Below, one piece after another: positions 1-8,466 of a DNA stretch of 64,000 bases (position 1 is its first letter; each line of letters begins with the position of its first letter). The notes under the pieces were generated by a model. That model saw only the letters and a list, made by a program, of their open reading frames with translations, was not told where the DNA came from and did not search any database. Source of the DNA: Pedobacter frigiditerrae (lineage in GTDB: Bacteria > Bacteroidota > Bacteroidia > Sphingobacteriales > Sphingobacteriaceae); contig NZ_JAVTSS010000002.1 in the NCBI RefSeq assembly GCF_032678705.1, positions 2,166,067-2,230,066 of the forward strand. The letters run 5' to 3'. The position numbers and the translations under genes are program-made.

Positions 1-612
1 ATTTCATTATACTGGGCAAGTATGATGATTGGACGCTGGACAGGAGCGGTGGAAGCCTTTACTGATAATATTAGTTTGCAAAAAGTACTAAGATTTATTG
101 CTCCATATTTGGCTTTTGGTGTTTTCTTATTGGTAAACGCAATAGCAAAACATGATTTAGCTCCATTTTATGTTTACGCTGTAATCATTCTTGTGTTAAT
201 TATTGCCGATATGGCAAGTAAAGGTAACCCCGCTCGTATGTTACTTATTTTCTCTGGTGTAGGTATTTTGGCTTTACTTGTAGGTATGTTTACTGAAGGA
301 ATGGTAAGTGTATATGCCTTTACAAGTGTTGGTTTATTTTGTAGTACTTTATGGCCTTGTATATTTACTTTGGCAGTAAGTGGATTAGGAAAAAATACAA
401 GTCAGGGTAGTAGCTTTTTGATCATGATGATTATGGGAGGAGCTGTTATAAGTCCATTACAGGGCTTGGTGGCAGGATACATAGGAATTCAATATAGCTA
501 TGTTATAGGTATTTTATGCTTTGCATATATGGCATTTTATGCCTTAAAAGCAAGTAGCATATTGAAAGCGCAAGGAATAGATTTCGACCAGAAAATTGCT
601 GGCGGACATTAA
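1..612 (+). CDS. Sugar MFS transporter, FucP/GluP type (5' truncated)
   Basis: The reading frame is open from base 1, so the N-terminal half lies outside the window. The visible 203 residues form the C-terminal bundle of a 12-TM major facilitator permease with about five hydrophobic segments. They resemble the fucose/glucose/galactose:H+ symporter family, including an internal MIGRW motif and a glycine-rich TM segment (MIMGGAVISP) seen again in the next gene (MGIAGGALVLP). It would import a sugar across the inner membrane; the substrate cannot be told from sequence. The gene ends in a strong terminator, so the following paralogue is probably transcribed separately. Confidence 0.85.
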   Translation: MSLYWASMMIGRWTGAVEAFTDNISLQKVLRFIAPYLAFGVFLLVNAIAKHDLAPFYVYAVIILVLIIADMASKGNPARMLLIFSGVGILALLVGMFTEGMVSVYAFTSVGLFCSTLWPCIFTLAVSGLGKNTSQGSSFLIMMIMGGAVISPLQGLVAGYIGIQYSYVIGILCFAYMAFYALKASSILKAQGIDFDQKIAGGH

Positions 613-632
613 ACCGAAATATATTTTATTTA

Positions 633-664
633 GAGCCCCGATTTATATCGGGGCTCTTTTTTTT
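633..664 (+). terminator. Rho-independent terminator after the first sugar permease
   Basis: A perfect 10-bp stem (GAGCCCCGAT / ATCGGGGCTC) with a 4-nt loop is followed by eight T residues, 20 bp after the stop codon. Confidence 0.9.
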
Positions 665-670
665 GCCATT

Positions 671-685
671 AATCAAACGTTTGCG
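671..685. promoter_or_regulatory. LacI-family-like operator upstream of the second sugar permease
   Basis: The 10-bp perfect palindrome CAAACGTTTG (674-683) contains the AAACGTTT core typical of LacI/GalR-type operators. It lies 70 bp before a sugar permease start codon. No LacI-type gene is present in the window, so the regulator is inferred only from site shape and context. Confidence 0.3.
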
Positions 686-753
686 CAGTTTTTAATTTTT
701 AAATGCCTTTTATTTTTTCTTATGTTAGATAAAATTTAAACCTAAACTAAACA

Positions 754-2037
754 ATGACTTCTATTCCAAACCAAAACAGAACAGCATTATTGCCTATGGT
801 AATTTGCTGTGCCTTGTTTTTTATCTTCGGCTTCGTAACCTGGGCAAATGGTACACTAATCCCTTTCTTAAAACTAGCTTTAAATCTAGAAACCGATTTA
901 CAAGCGTTTTTTGTAACCTTTGCCTCTTATATCGCCTACTTTTTTCTCGCTTTACCAAGTTCATGGATTTTGCAAAAAATAGGTTTTAAAAACGGACTAG
1001 TTCTGGGTATGGTAATCTTGGGTGTAGGTTCCTTAATATTTATACCAGCTGCCGATAATAGAAGCTACGGATTGTTCTTAACAGGTATCTTTATCCAAGG
1101 TTCTGCGATGGCTTTGTTGCAAACTGCAGTAAATCCTTACCTAAGCATTATTGGGCCAATTGATAGCGCTGCAGCACGAATTTCTATTGCAGGTTTGTGT
1201 AATAAAGGAGCAGGGGTATTGGTTCCGATTATTTTTGGTGTATTGTTTTTAAAGAACTCGGCAGAAACTACGGCAAGGATTAATGCAACAACAGATATCA
1301 ATGCTAAAAATGCAATTTTAGATGAGTTATTGCAACGAGTGCATACACCTTATATTGTTTTAGCAGTGGTTTTTGTACTCTTTGCTGTATTAATTAAGTT
1401 TGTGAATCTCCCAGAAGTAGAAGCTGAAGAAGATATAATTGATGAAACCAGTAAAGTAAAAGCGAAGTCAAGCATATTTCAATACCCACATTTGTTTTTA
1501 GGTGCTTTTGCCATTTTCTGTTGCGTAGCTGTAGAAGTTATGGCTGGAGACGGAATTGCAACCTACGGACGTGAGTTAAACATCAATCCAGATATTGTTC
1601 GTTTCTCCACGTCGTTTACATTAATATGTATGCTTGTTGGTTACGTTATTGGTATTATTGCTATTCCTAAAATTATAAGCCAGCAAATGGCATTACGTAT
1701 TTGTGCTGTTTTGGGCGTTACATTAACTTTCGTTTCTTCTTTTTCTACTGGTAATTTATCTTTCTATTCGGTAGCATTATTAGGTTTAGCGAACTCGCTG
1801 ATGTGGCCTGCTATTTTCCCATTAGGCATTAAAGGTTTGGGGAGATTTACCAAAACAGGCTCTGCAATTATGATCATGGGCATTGCCGGTGGCGCCTTGG
1901 TTTTGCCAATTTATGGTTTCTTAAAAGACACTTTAAATATCGATTTTCAACACGCATTTTTATATACCCTATTACCCGCTTATCTATTTATTATATTTTT
2001 TGCAATTAGAGGGCATAAGGCAGGCTCAGGGAAATAA
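754..2037 (+). CDS. Sugar MFS transporter, FucP/GluP (glucose/galactose) type
   Basis: This 427-residue protein has about 12 predicted TM segments and is full length for the FucP/GluP family. N-terminal family features include FFIFGFVTWANGTLIPFLK (residues 23-41) and a GSAMALLQTAVNPY stretch near residue 120, corresponding to the conserved substrate-cavity helix. It should be a proton-coupled sugar importer of the inner membrane. The gene is a paralogue of the truncated permease immediately upstream, suggesting a tandem duplication. An operator-like palindrome lies upstream and a hairpin terminator follows. The ATG is preceded by AAACTAAACA without a clear Shine-Dalgarno, as is usual in Bacteroidota. 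Substrate is unknown. Confidence 0.9.
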   Translation: MTSIPNQNRTALLPMVICCALFFIFGFVTWANGTLIPFLKLALNLETDLQAFFVTFASYIAYFFLALPSSWILQKIGFKNGLVLGMVILGVGSLIFIPAADNRSYGLFLTGIFIQGSAMALLQTAVNPYLSIIGPIDSAAARISIAGLCNKGAGVLVPIIFGVLFLKNSAETTARINATTDINAKNAILDELLQRVHTPYIVLAVVFVLFAVLIKFVNLPEVEAEEDIIDETSKVKAKSSIFQYPHLFLGAFAIFCCVAVEVMAGDGIATYGRELNINPDIVRFSTSFTLICMLVGYVIGIIAIPKIISQQMALRICAVLGVTLTFVSSFSTGNLSFYSVALLGLANSLMWPAIFPLGIKGLGRFTKTGSAIMIMGIAGGALVLPIYGFLKDTLNIDFQHAFLYTLLPAYLFIIFFAIRGHKAGSGK

Positions 2038-2075
2038 AATTAGCTTAACCGTTTGAAGAAAAAATACTAATTTTG

Positions 2076-2107
2076 AAAGCGCTCTACAATATATTGGAGC
2101 GCTTTTT
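2076..2107 (+). terminator. Rho-independent terminator after the second sugar permease
   Basis: A 9-bp perfect stem (AAAGCGCTC / GAGCGCTTT) is followed by T residues. It ends only 12 bp before the deaminase start codon, so that gene either has its promoter inside or upstream of the hairpin or depends on read-through. Confidence 0.8.
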
Positions 2108-2119
2108 AATTTCTACAAA

Positions 2120-2581
2120 ATGGCAAAACAAGCTTTCAACGAAATATTTATGAATCTGGCTACAGATTTAGCTACTCGTTCGCATTGTGTACGAGCACAT
2201 GTTGGTGCTGTTTTAACTAAAGATACCCGTATCATCTCTATAGGCTATAACGGTCCACCGGCAGGTACGCACAATTGCGATGAAGAATGGCCAGAAAATG
2301 GTTGCGCAAGAGATAGCAAGGGAAGTTGTTCTTTGGCATTGCATGCTGAGGAAAATGCCATTTTGTATGCCATTAAAAACGGCTCTAAAATAGAAGGCTC
2401 AACTTTATATACTACACTTTCTCCTTGTATTGCCTGTGCTAGGTTAATCCTCTCATCAGGTATTAAGAAGGTTTATTTTAAAGATTCTTATGCTGCCTAT
2501 AAAGGCTTGGCTAGCGACGAAGGAGTAGATTTTTTAGTTCGTTTCGGGGTTAAGGTGATGCAGCATGAAAGCGTCGTTTAA
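2120..2581 (+). CDS. Deoxycytidylate (dCMP) deaminase family protein
   Basis: This 153-residue zinc-dependent deaminase has the cytidine/dCMP deaminase signature: HAEENA (about residues 75-80; zinc His and catalytic Glu) and SPCIAC (about 101-106; two zinc Cys). The N-terminal motif GYNGPPAGTHNCDEE is typical of the ComEB/dCMP deaminase group. The expected reaction is dCMP to dUMP plus ammonia in the cytosol, feeding thymidylate synthesis. Length matches the family. It appears to be monocistronic. Confidence 0.9.
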   Translation: MAKQAFNEIFMNLATDLATRSHCVRAHVGAVLTKDTRIISIGYNGPPAGTHNCDEEWPENGCARDSKGSCSLALHAEENAILYAIKNGSKIEGSTLYTTLSPCIACARLILSSGIKKVYFKDSYAAYKGLASDEGVDFLVRFGVKVMQHESVV

Positions 2582-2620
2582 TTAGATAGCCGCAGATTCG
2601 CAGATTTTTAAAAGCAGGTT

Positions 2621-2788
2621 ATGATGAAAAAATATTTAAAGAAACTATTAAAGAAATTAAAAGGAAATCGTTTCAGTAAAATAGAAGTGCTAAACGCTAA
2701 CCGTAAACTTGGAATTTTCAGTGGCAAGATTGAGGTTATATTTAAGGAGGATTTTAAAATCTCTGAAGAAGAGTTTTTAGGTAAATGA
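2621..2788 (+). CDS. Small 55-residue protein, DUF2281/antitoxin-like tail (tentative)
   Basis: An ATG-started frame of 55 codons begins MMKKYLKKLLKK and ends FKEDFKISEEEFLGK. The C-terminal half (NRKLGIFSGKIEV then an acidic D-F-x(6)-EF end) is reminiscent of DUF2281/VapB-like antitoxins, which end in DDFDEPLEDFK. No toxin gene is adjacent, so it may be an orphan antitoxin or a remnant. It is preceded by a common intergenic tract (CCGCAGATTCGCAGATTT). I rate this as a candidate only; a chance ORF cannot be excluded. Confidence 0.35.
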   Translation: MMKKYLKKLLKKLKGNRFSKIEVLNANRKLGIFSGKIEVIFKEDFKISEEEFLGK

Positions 2789-2837
2789 CGACTTATCAAG
2801 TTAGTTTTATCAAATGTTCGTATCCAGAATATCTAGT

Positions 2838-3443
2838 CTAAAAATCATCGTTTTTATATTTTTGAATGGCTATATTGAAGTTATCTTTTAAGCCATTAAA
2901 ATACTTATTTGTTAATGTTCGAATAAGTTTAGCTTTTTCAGCCTTCCTTAAACTACTTGGACGCCCATAGACATCGTCACTTTCAGAACTTTTCTTGTCT
3001 CTTGATTTTTTTGTTTCTAAAATCGTAGAATAATATTCAATAGGCAAATTTGTCTCACTAATGTAGTTAGTTGCCTCAGTATGATGATAAATGTCATAAA
3101 AGCGTATTCTATATCTGTCGTCCTTACAATTTATTTGTACACTGAACTTTAGTCTAATAGATTGTATAATTAATCCTTTATTATCTAGGATGATGTCACC
3201 GTAACCCCATCCAATAATTTGACCTGTTGATTCGTCCTCACTTTGAATTACTGACTTTCCACTTTTGAAACTATCAGCTACCCACTTTTTCGATGCTGCA
3301 TAAATCGTTTTTTTGTTCACGTCCGATAAATTAACAATACTCTCGTAAACAACTTTAGCATCTTTTATTGGAAAAATACTATTTGAATCAACTTGAGAAA
3401 AGCAGAAAATTGGTAAGATTAAAAATATTATTAGAAATTTCAT
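2838..3443 (-). CDS. DUF4468 domain-containing secreted protein
   Basis: This 201-residue protein has an N-terminal signal peptide (MKFLIIFLILPIFCFSQ). The mature part begins FPIKDAKVVYESIV, characteristic of the DUF4468 (TBP-like fold) family common in Bacteroidota, and has the expected central region around residues 75-130. The last 50 residues are Lys/Ser rich. The biochemical role of the family is unknown. It is probably periplasmic or outer-membrane associated. It stands alone between converging neighbours. A second protein with similar architecture is at 20288-20875. Confidence 0.7.
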   Translation of the reverse strand: MKFLIIFLILPIFCFSQVDSNSIFPIKDAKVVYESIVNLSDVNKKTIYAASKKWVADSFKSGKSVIQSEDESTGQIIGWGYGDIILDNKGLIIQSIRLKFSVQINCKDDRYRIRFYDIYHHTEATNYISETNLPIEYYSTILETKKSRDKKSSESDDVYGRPSSLRKAEKAKLIRTLTNKYFNGLKDNFNIAIQKYKNDDF

Positions 3444-3664
3444 AACTACTTTTAGATTTAACGAATATAAGTTTTATAAGATTAACAGTATAAGATTTCA
3501 TATTATGATTAATTTTCAGGCTTTAATTGAATAGCCCAGTCCCGATTCTTCATCAGGAGAGTAAAGCGTAAAGCTGGACTAACGAATATTTGTGAACTGT
3601 CATTGCGCTTCAAAATAAGGGCTAAAATCTCACATCTCATATCTCACATCTCATTTCAAATACC

Positions 3665-3672
3665 TACCTTTG
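3665..3672 (+). promoter_or_regulatory. -7 promoter box of guaA, abutting the start codon
   Basis: TACCTTTG matches the Bacteroidota -7 consensus TAnnTTTG and ends 3 nt before the guaA ATG. If used, transcription would start at or next to the ATG, giving a leaderless or nearly leaderless mRNA. Confidence 0.55.
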
Positions 3673-3675
3673 CGC

Positions 3676-5202
3676 ATGCTAGAAAAAATCATCATTCTCG
3701 ATTTTGGTTCGCAGTTTACACAGCTTATTGCCCGTCGCGTTCGCGAACTTAATGTTTACTGCGAAATCCACCCATTTAATCACATTCCCGAATTAGACTC
3801 AACTGTAAAAGGAGTTATTTTATCAGGTAGTCCGTATTCTGTGCGCCAAGAAGATGCGCCTTTTGTAGATTTAAATCTATTTAAAGCTTATCCGTTATTG
3901 GCTGTTTGTTATGGTGCACAATTTATTGCGCAACACAGTGGAGGAGATGTTCAAGCATCTAATACGAGAGAATATGGCAGGGCAAATTTGAGTTTCGTGA
4001 ATAACGGAAACAAATTGTTTAAAGGTGTTAATATCGATTCGCAAGTTTGGATGAGTCATGGTGATACAATTAAACATGTACCAGATAATTTCGAAATTAT
4101 TGCTAGCACAGCTGATGTAAAAGTCGCAGGATATCAAGTAAAGGACAGCAATACTTATGCTATACAGTTTCACCCAGAGGTTACTCATACTACAGATGGG
4201 AAAATCTTATTAGAGAATTTCTTGGTTGATATTTGTGGTTGCTCACAAGATTGGACAGCAGATGCTTTTGTAGAAACTACTGTTGCCGATTTAAAAGAAA
4301 AATTAGGCAACGACAAAGTTGTTTTAGGCTTATCTGGCGGTGTTGATTCGAGTGTTGCGGCTATTTTATTGCACAAAGCAATTGGTAAAAACCTTCATTG
4401 CATTTTTGTAGATAACGGTTTATTGCGTAAGGATGAGTTTGAGAGTGTTTTAGAGCAATACAAACACATGGGCTTAAACATTAAAGGCATTGATGCAAAG
4501 GATAGGTTTTTAAGTCAGCTAGCTGGCGTTAAAGACCCAGAATTAAAGCGTAAAGCTATAGGTAGAGTCTTTATTGAAGTATTTGATGATGCTGCTCACG
4601 AAGTTCAAGATGTGGTTTGGTTAGCGCAAGGTACTATCTATCCTGATATTATTGAATCAGTTTCTATTAAAGGTCCGTCGGCAACTATTAAATCTCACCA
4701 TAATGTGGGTGGTTTGCCAGATTTTATGAAATTGAAGATTGTTGAGCCTTTAAATACTTTATTTAAAGATGAGGTAAGAAGAGTTGGTAAAAGTTTAGGA
4801 ATTGAAGGATTTATCTTAGGTCGCCATCCTTTTCCTGGTCCAGGTTTAGCAATTAGGATTTTAGGCGATGTAACTGCCGAAAAAGTTGCCATTTTGCAAG
4901 AAGCAGATGCGATTTATATAAACAATTTGAAAGAAGCTGGGTTATATGATAAGGTTTGGCAAGCAGGAGCAATCTTTTTACCAGTTCAGTCTGTAGGTGT
5001 AATGGGCGATGAGCGTACTTACGAAAATGTAATATGCTTACGTGCTGTTGAATCTGTAGATGGAATGACTGCTGACTGGTGTCACTTACCATACAATGTG
5101 TTGGCTAAGATTTCTAATGAAATTATCAATAAGGTTAGAGGAATTAACCGTGTTGTATATGACATAAGCTCTAAACCGCCAGCAACTATTGAGTGGGAAT
5201 AG
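3676..5202 (+). CDS. guaA: GMP synthase (glutamine-hydrolysing)
   Basis: This 508-residue cytosolic enzyme converts XMP, ATP and glutamine to GMP. The class I glutamine amidotransferase domain comes first: oxyanion region GVILSGSP, nucleophile Cys in AVCYGAQ (about residue 78), His/Glu pair in FHPEVTH (about 165-170). The ATP-pyrophosphatase domain follows with the PP-loop LSGGVDSS (about 219-226), then the dimerisation domain ending KPPATIEWE. I chose the ATG at 3676. A TTG six bases upstream in the same frame lies inside the promoter -7 box. Length and motifs are canonical. Confidence 0.98.
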   Translation: MLEKIIILDFGSQFTQLIARRVRELNVYCEIHPFNHIPELDSTVKGVILSGSPYSVRQEDAPFVDLNLFKAYPLLAVCYGAQFIAQHSGGDVQASNTREYGRANLSFVNNGNKLFKGVNIDSQVWMSHGDTIKHVPDNFEIIASTADVKVAGYQVKDSNTYAIQFHPEVTHTTDGKILLENFLVDICGCSQDWTADAFVETTVADLKEKLGNDKVVLGLSGGVDSSVAAILLHKAIGKNLHCIFVDNGLLRKDEFESVLEQYKHMGLNIKGIDAKDRFLSQLAGVKDPELKRKAIGRVFIEVFDDAAHEVQDVVWLAQGTIYPDIIESVSIKGPSATIKSHHNVGGLPDFMKLKIVEPLNTLFKDEVRRVGKSLGIEGFILGRHPFPGPGLAIRILGDVTAEKVAILQEADAIYINNLKEAGLYDKVWQAGAIFLPVQSVGVMGDERTYENVICLRAVESVDGMTADWCHLPYNVLAKISNEIINKVRGINRVVYDISSKPPATIEWE

Positions 5203-5252
5203 ACAGTTTTTAGTTTGGAGTTGAGAGTTTGGCGTACATAATAAATTTACAA

Positions 5253-6470
5253 ATGGGTAACACACATAAATCAAGCTTTAGAATTTTAATGTTTTTAGGC
5301 TTGGTTATGTTTGGATGTTCTCCAAAAGTAATAACTACGCCAAGTAAACCAGTTGTTACTAATCCGCCTGCTAACAAAGTTGATAAACCTGTAAAGAAAT
5401 TTACAGAAGCGAATATCTCTTTAATAATTCCTTTTAAATTAAACGAACTTAATTTACAAACTGCTACAAAAGCTCAGGTAGAAAAATCTGATATGGCCTT
5501 AGATTTTTATCAGGGTGTAATGCTTGGAATAGATTCTGCTGCGGCAAATGGTTTGAATTTTAAGTTAAACGTTTTTGATTCGAGAGATGAAAATAGTCAA
5601 ATCGCATCCCTGCTTAAGAAAGAGACTTTAAAAAATAGCAATTTGATTATTGGTCCTGTTTTTCCTGAAGGTGTTAAATACATATCTAGCTATGCTATTG
5701 CAAATGATTTGGCTATTGTTTCGCCTTTGGCAGCATCCAAACCTAGTGATTTTAATAATCCTAAACTCATATCAATTGTAAACAATATCAATTTACATGG
5801 TGCTAAAATAGCGGAATATATTGCTGGGCATTATAAAAGAGAAAATTCAATTGTGGTATTGATAAATCCTAAAAAGTCTGCAGATGAGCAATTTGCAGCA
5901 CCAATAAGAGATTACTTTAAACAAAAACATCCTGCTTTTACCGTTCAGGAATTTACATCGGCCTATGCCTTCGAAACCAGAATGATTAAAGGAAAACAGT
6001 ATGCTATAGTTATTTGCTCATCTGATGTTGAGTTTGTAAAACCAAGTATGGATAAACTTTACAAGCTTAAAAATCTTAAAACAGGAGGTTATGATATCAA
6101 TCTTTTTGGACACCCGAACTGGAGTAAACAGAACTATGTAGTTGGTCAGCTGCAAGATTTAAAAACTGTTATCAGTTCGTCTTATGTAATTGATTATAAA
6201 AGTAGTGCTGTTATTAATTTCATTAAAAAATACAGGGCTAAATATCATTTTGAACCCTCAGAGTTTTCTTTCAAAGGCTTTGATATTGGATTTTATTTTG
6301 GAAAATTATTGGCTAAACATGGCGAAAGCTATCTTGATTTTTTAACTAAAGAAAAATATAAAGGCCTCCATAACACTTTTGAGTTTGATTTTAATCCTCA
6401 ATATGGTTACTTTAACAAACAATTAATGTTGTTGCAGTATAAGGACTTGACATTAAGTGTAATTAACTAA
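5253..6470 (+). CDS. PBP1-fold (LppC/LivK-like) substrate-binding lipoprotein
   Basis: The 405-residue precursor has a lipobox (LVMFGC) after an N-terminal hydrophobic stretch, so it is predicted to be a periplasm-facing lipoprotein. After a Pro/Lys-rich linker the mature part looks like a type 1 periplasmic-binding fold: ISLIIPF, a DFYQGVMLGIDSA helix, LIIGPVF and NLHGAKIAEYI. This fold is shared by LivK-type binding proteins and by LpoA-like peptidoglycan-synthase activators. No ABC transporter genes are adjacent, so an LpoA-like envelope role is as plausible as ligand import. The start is the ATG at 5253 rather than an upstream TTG. It is 50 bp downstream of guaA and followed by the methyltransferase at 29 bp. 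Confidence 0.7.
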   Translation: MGNTHKSSFRILMFLGLVMFGCSPKVITTPSKPVVTNPPANKVDKPVKKFTEANISLIIPFKLNELNLQTATKAQVEKSDMALDFYQGVMLGIDSAAANGLNFKLNVFDSRDENSQIASLLKKETLKNSNLIIGPVFPEGVKYISSYAIANDLAIVSPLAASKPSDFNNPKLISIVNNINLHGAKIAEYIAGHYKRENSIVVLINPKKSADEQFAAPIRDYFKQKHPAFTVQEFTSAYAFETRMIKGKQYAIVICSSDVEFVKPSMDKLYKLKNLKTGGYDINLFGHPNWSKQNYVVGQLQDLKTVISSSYVIDYKSSAVINFIKKYRAKYHFEPSEFSFKGFDIGFYFGKLLAKHGESYLDFLTKEKYKGLHNTFEFDFNPQYGYFNKQLMLLQYKDLTLSVIN

Positions 6471-6499
6471 TAATGTTGAGCGCTTAGGCGATTCGGAAT

Positions 6500-7690
6500 A
6501 TGAAAGTAGAACATCAGGTTAGGGCTTTTGAGCAGGTTTTAAATAGTTACGATGGGGTTTTACCGCTTCATCGGTTTTTGTTTAATTACTTTAAACAAAA
6601 TAAACAAATGGGTTCATCTGATAGGAGATGGGCATCAAGATACATTTACAGTTACTTTAGGTTAGGAAAAGCATTAAGCAAAATCGATAAACTAAAAAGA
6701 TTGGCCGTTGCCGATTTTCTTTGTCACGATACAATAAGTTTGGTTATTGCTCATTATTTACCAGATTTAGAGCAATCTATTTCTCTTCCACTTGATGATA
6801 AAATAGAATTAATTAAAAAAGTTTATCAATCATTTAAGTTAGATGAGGTTTTTACTTTTGAAGCAGAACTTTCAGCAGGAATAGATAAGGAAGAGTTTTT
6901 AAAATCATTCTTTATTCAGCCTGATTTATTTATTCGTGTAAAGGAAACACATATTCAGGCTATCATTAATCAGCTAAAAGCTAATAACATTGTGTTCAAG
7001 GAAGTTTCTCCTACAACTTTGGCTTTGCCCAATGGCACAAAATTAGAGCAGGTTATTAGTGATGCTAGACTTTATCAAATACAAGATTTCTCCTCACAAA
7101 AAACCGGTGCTTACTTCGAACCAAATAAATATGATTATTGGTGGGATTGTTGTGCCGCATCTGGCGGAAAATCTATCTTATTACATAGCCTAGAACCGAA
7201 TATTGAGTTATTGGTTAGCGATGTGCGTGAAAACAGCTTAAACAATTTGCAAGAGCGTTTTCAGTTAGCAGGCATTAAGAAGTATCATTTGAAAGTGATA
7301 GACCTGCTGCAGAAGAATGACCAAATATTACATCACTACGAATTTGATGGCGTTTTATTAGATGCCCCTTGCTCTGGAGCGGGCACTTGGGGAAGAACAC
7401 CAGAAATGCTTAATTTCTTCGAAAAATATAAGATTGAGAATTATGTAAAGCTTCAAAAGGCAATTGGAGCGAGCGTTGTTAAATACCTCAAAACTGGTAA
7501 ACCTTTAATTTATATGACTTGTTCTGTTTTTAAAGCAGAAAATGAAGACGTTGTAAAATACCTAACCGACAATTTCGATTTGAAATTGGATAAGATGGAA
7601 TTGATAAAGGGATATAATGATAAGGCGGATAGTATGTTTGTAGCCAGGTTAATTAAGCAAGAAGCTACTAGTGGTGATGCCAATGTTTAA
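6500..7690 (+). CDS. RsmB/NOP-family rRNA m5C methyltransferase
   Basis: This 396-residue class I SAM-dependent RNA methyltransferase is of the Fmu/RsmB/NOL1 type. The N-terminal third is helical (NusB/NTD-like). Catalytic-domain motifs are CCAASGGKS (SAM binding, about residue 216), DAPCSGAGTWGR (motif IV, about 288) and MTCSVF (motif VI with the catalytic Cys, about 341). It should form 5-methylcytosine in 16S or another rRNA; the exact site is not determinable. It follows the PBP1-fold lipoprotein gene closely. Its 3' end overlaps a small reverse-strand ORF. Confidence 0.9.
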   Translation: MKVEHQVRAFEQVLNSYDGVLPLHRFLFNYFKQNKQMGSSDRRWASRYIYSYFRLGKALSKIDKLKRLAVADFLCHDTISLVIAHYLPDLEQSISLPLDDKIELIKKVYQSFKLDEVFTFEAELSAGIDKEEFLKSFFIQPDLFIRVKETHIQAIINQLKANNIVFKEVSPTTLALPNGTKLEQVISDARLYQIQDFSSQKTGAYFEPNKYDYWWDCCAASGGKSILLHSLEPNIELLVSDVRENSLNNLQERFQLAGIKKYHLKVIDLLQKNDQILHHYEFDGVLLDAPCSGAGTWGRTPEMLNFFEKYKIENYVKLQKAIGASVVKYLKTGKPLIYMTCSVFKAENEDVVKYLTDNFDLKLDKMELIKGYNDKADSMFVARLIKQEATSGDANV

Positions 7691-7772
7691 TTTTTCCTTT
7701 CAAATGCCTAATGGCTTCCAAAAGAATGGCTAATGCGCCGATGATAACCGTGAATTGCTCAAAGTTGTTCAT
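7668..7772 (-). CDS. Candidate 34-residue small membrane protein downstream of marC-like gene
   Basis: An ATG-started 34-codon frame begins MNNFEQFTVIIGALAILLEAI and ends in a basic, His-rich tail (HLKGKIKHWHHH). The central stretch is long enough for one TM helix, with positive charges after it. It starts 42 bp after the MarC-family stop codon on the same strand and overlaps the converging methyltransferase gene by 23 bp. The ATG is preceded by AAACAAGGT. Membrane-like composition and operon-like position support it, but it is short and function is unknown. Confidence 0.35.
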   Translation of the reverse strand: MNNFEQFTVIIGALAILLEAIRHLKGKIKHWHHH

Positions 7773-7814
7773 ACCTTGTTTAATTGTCTATATGACTAAT
7801 TTAACGAAATTTTG

Positions 7815-8396
7815 TTACAATCCAGTATTAGACCTGAACAATTTAATTGCAATAGCCAATAGAATGATGCCAAACGCTTTTCTTAAGATGTTTAAGCCTG
7901 TTTTTCCTAATAATTTCTCCAGCCTATTTGTATTCTTTAATACAAAATAAACAAAAAGCATATTTAAAATGATGCCCACAATTATATTTTGGGTGGCATA
8001 TTCTGTCTTTAGCGATAGCAATGTTGTCATTGTACCTGCGCCAGCAATTAAAGGAAAAGCTAATGGAACAATAGAAGTAGCTGCTGAGCTATCTGCATCG
8101 TGTTTAAATATGGTTAAGCCTAAAACCATTTCCATCGCAATGGCAAAAATTACAAAAGAACCTGCAATTGCAAAAGAAGAAACATCAACTCCTATTACAT
8201 TTAGCAAGGTTTTTCCTGCAAATAAAAAGATAATCATCAATCCTGTTGCTACAATTGCAGCTTTTTCAGATTGTATATGGCCGGCTTTTCTTCTCAGTTC
8301 AATAATGATGGGAATAGAACCAAGTATATCAATAATGGCAAAAAGAACCATTGACGTCGATAATATTTCACTGAAATTAAATTGCAAATGTTCCAT
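7815..8396 (-). CDS. MarC family (UPF0056) integral membrane protein
   Basis: This 193-residue protein has six hydrophobic segments. Family features include the N-terminal LFAIIDILGSIPI and the GAGTMTTLLSL region near residue 115. MarC proteins are inner-membrane proteins whose transport function remains undefined; the historical link of marC to multiple antibiotic resistance in E. coli was not upheld. Length is typical. A good -7 box lies upstream. The long open frame on the opposite strand (about 7969-8427) is an antisense shadow. Confidence 0.9.
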   Translation of the reverse strand: MEHLQFNFSEILSTSMVLFAIIDILGSIPIIIELRRKAGHIQSEKAAIVATGLMIIFLFAGKTLLNVIGVDVSSFAIAGSFVIFAIAMEMVLGLTIFKHDADSSAATSIVPLAFPLIAGAGTMTTLLSLKTEYATQNIIVGIILNMLFVYFVLKNTNRLEKLLGKTGLNILRKAFGIILLAIAIKLFRSNTGL

Positions 8397-8413
8397 GGTA
8401 ATAGGATTTGCAA

Positions 8414-8421
8414 CAAAGTTA
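8414..8421 (-). promoter_or_regulatory. -7 promoter box of the MarC-family gene
   Basis: Reverse-strand TAACTTTG matches TAnnTTTG exactly, with 17 nt between it and the ATG. Confidence 0.5.
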
Positions 8422-8466
8422 AATTAATTAAGTTGAACTTAATTTAAGGGAATATTAAATATGTCG

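Noticed and set aside
3630..3660. Simple tract of CTCACATCTCATATCTCACATCTCAT before guaA
   Set aside because: It is a degenerate short-period intergenic tract of a kind also at 33460-33483; I see no binding-site structure in it.
5253..6470. Reading the PBP1-fold lipoprotein as an ABC transporter subunit
   Set aside because: No permease or ATPase genes are adjacent, and LpoA/LppC-like proteins share the same fold.
7969..8427. 152-codon open frame on the + strand opposite the MarC-family gene
   Set aside because: The reverse strand encodes a clear MarC-family protein with its own -7 box; the + frame is a shadow.
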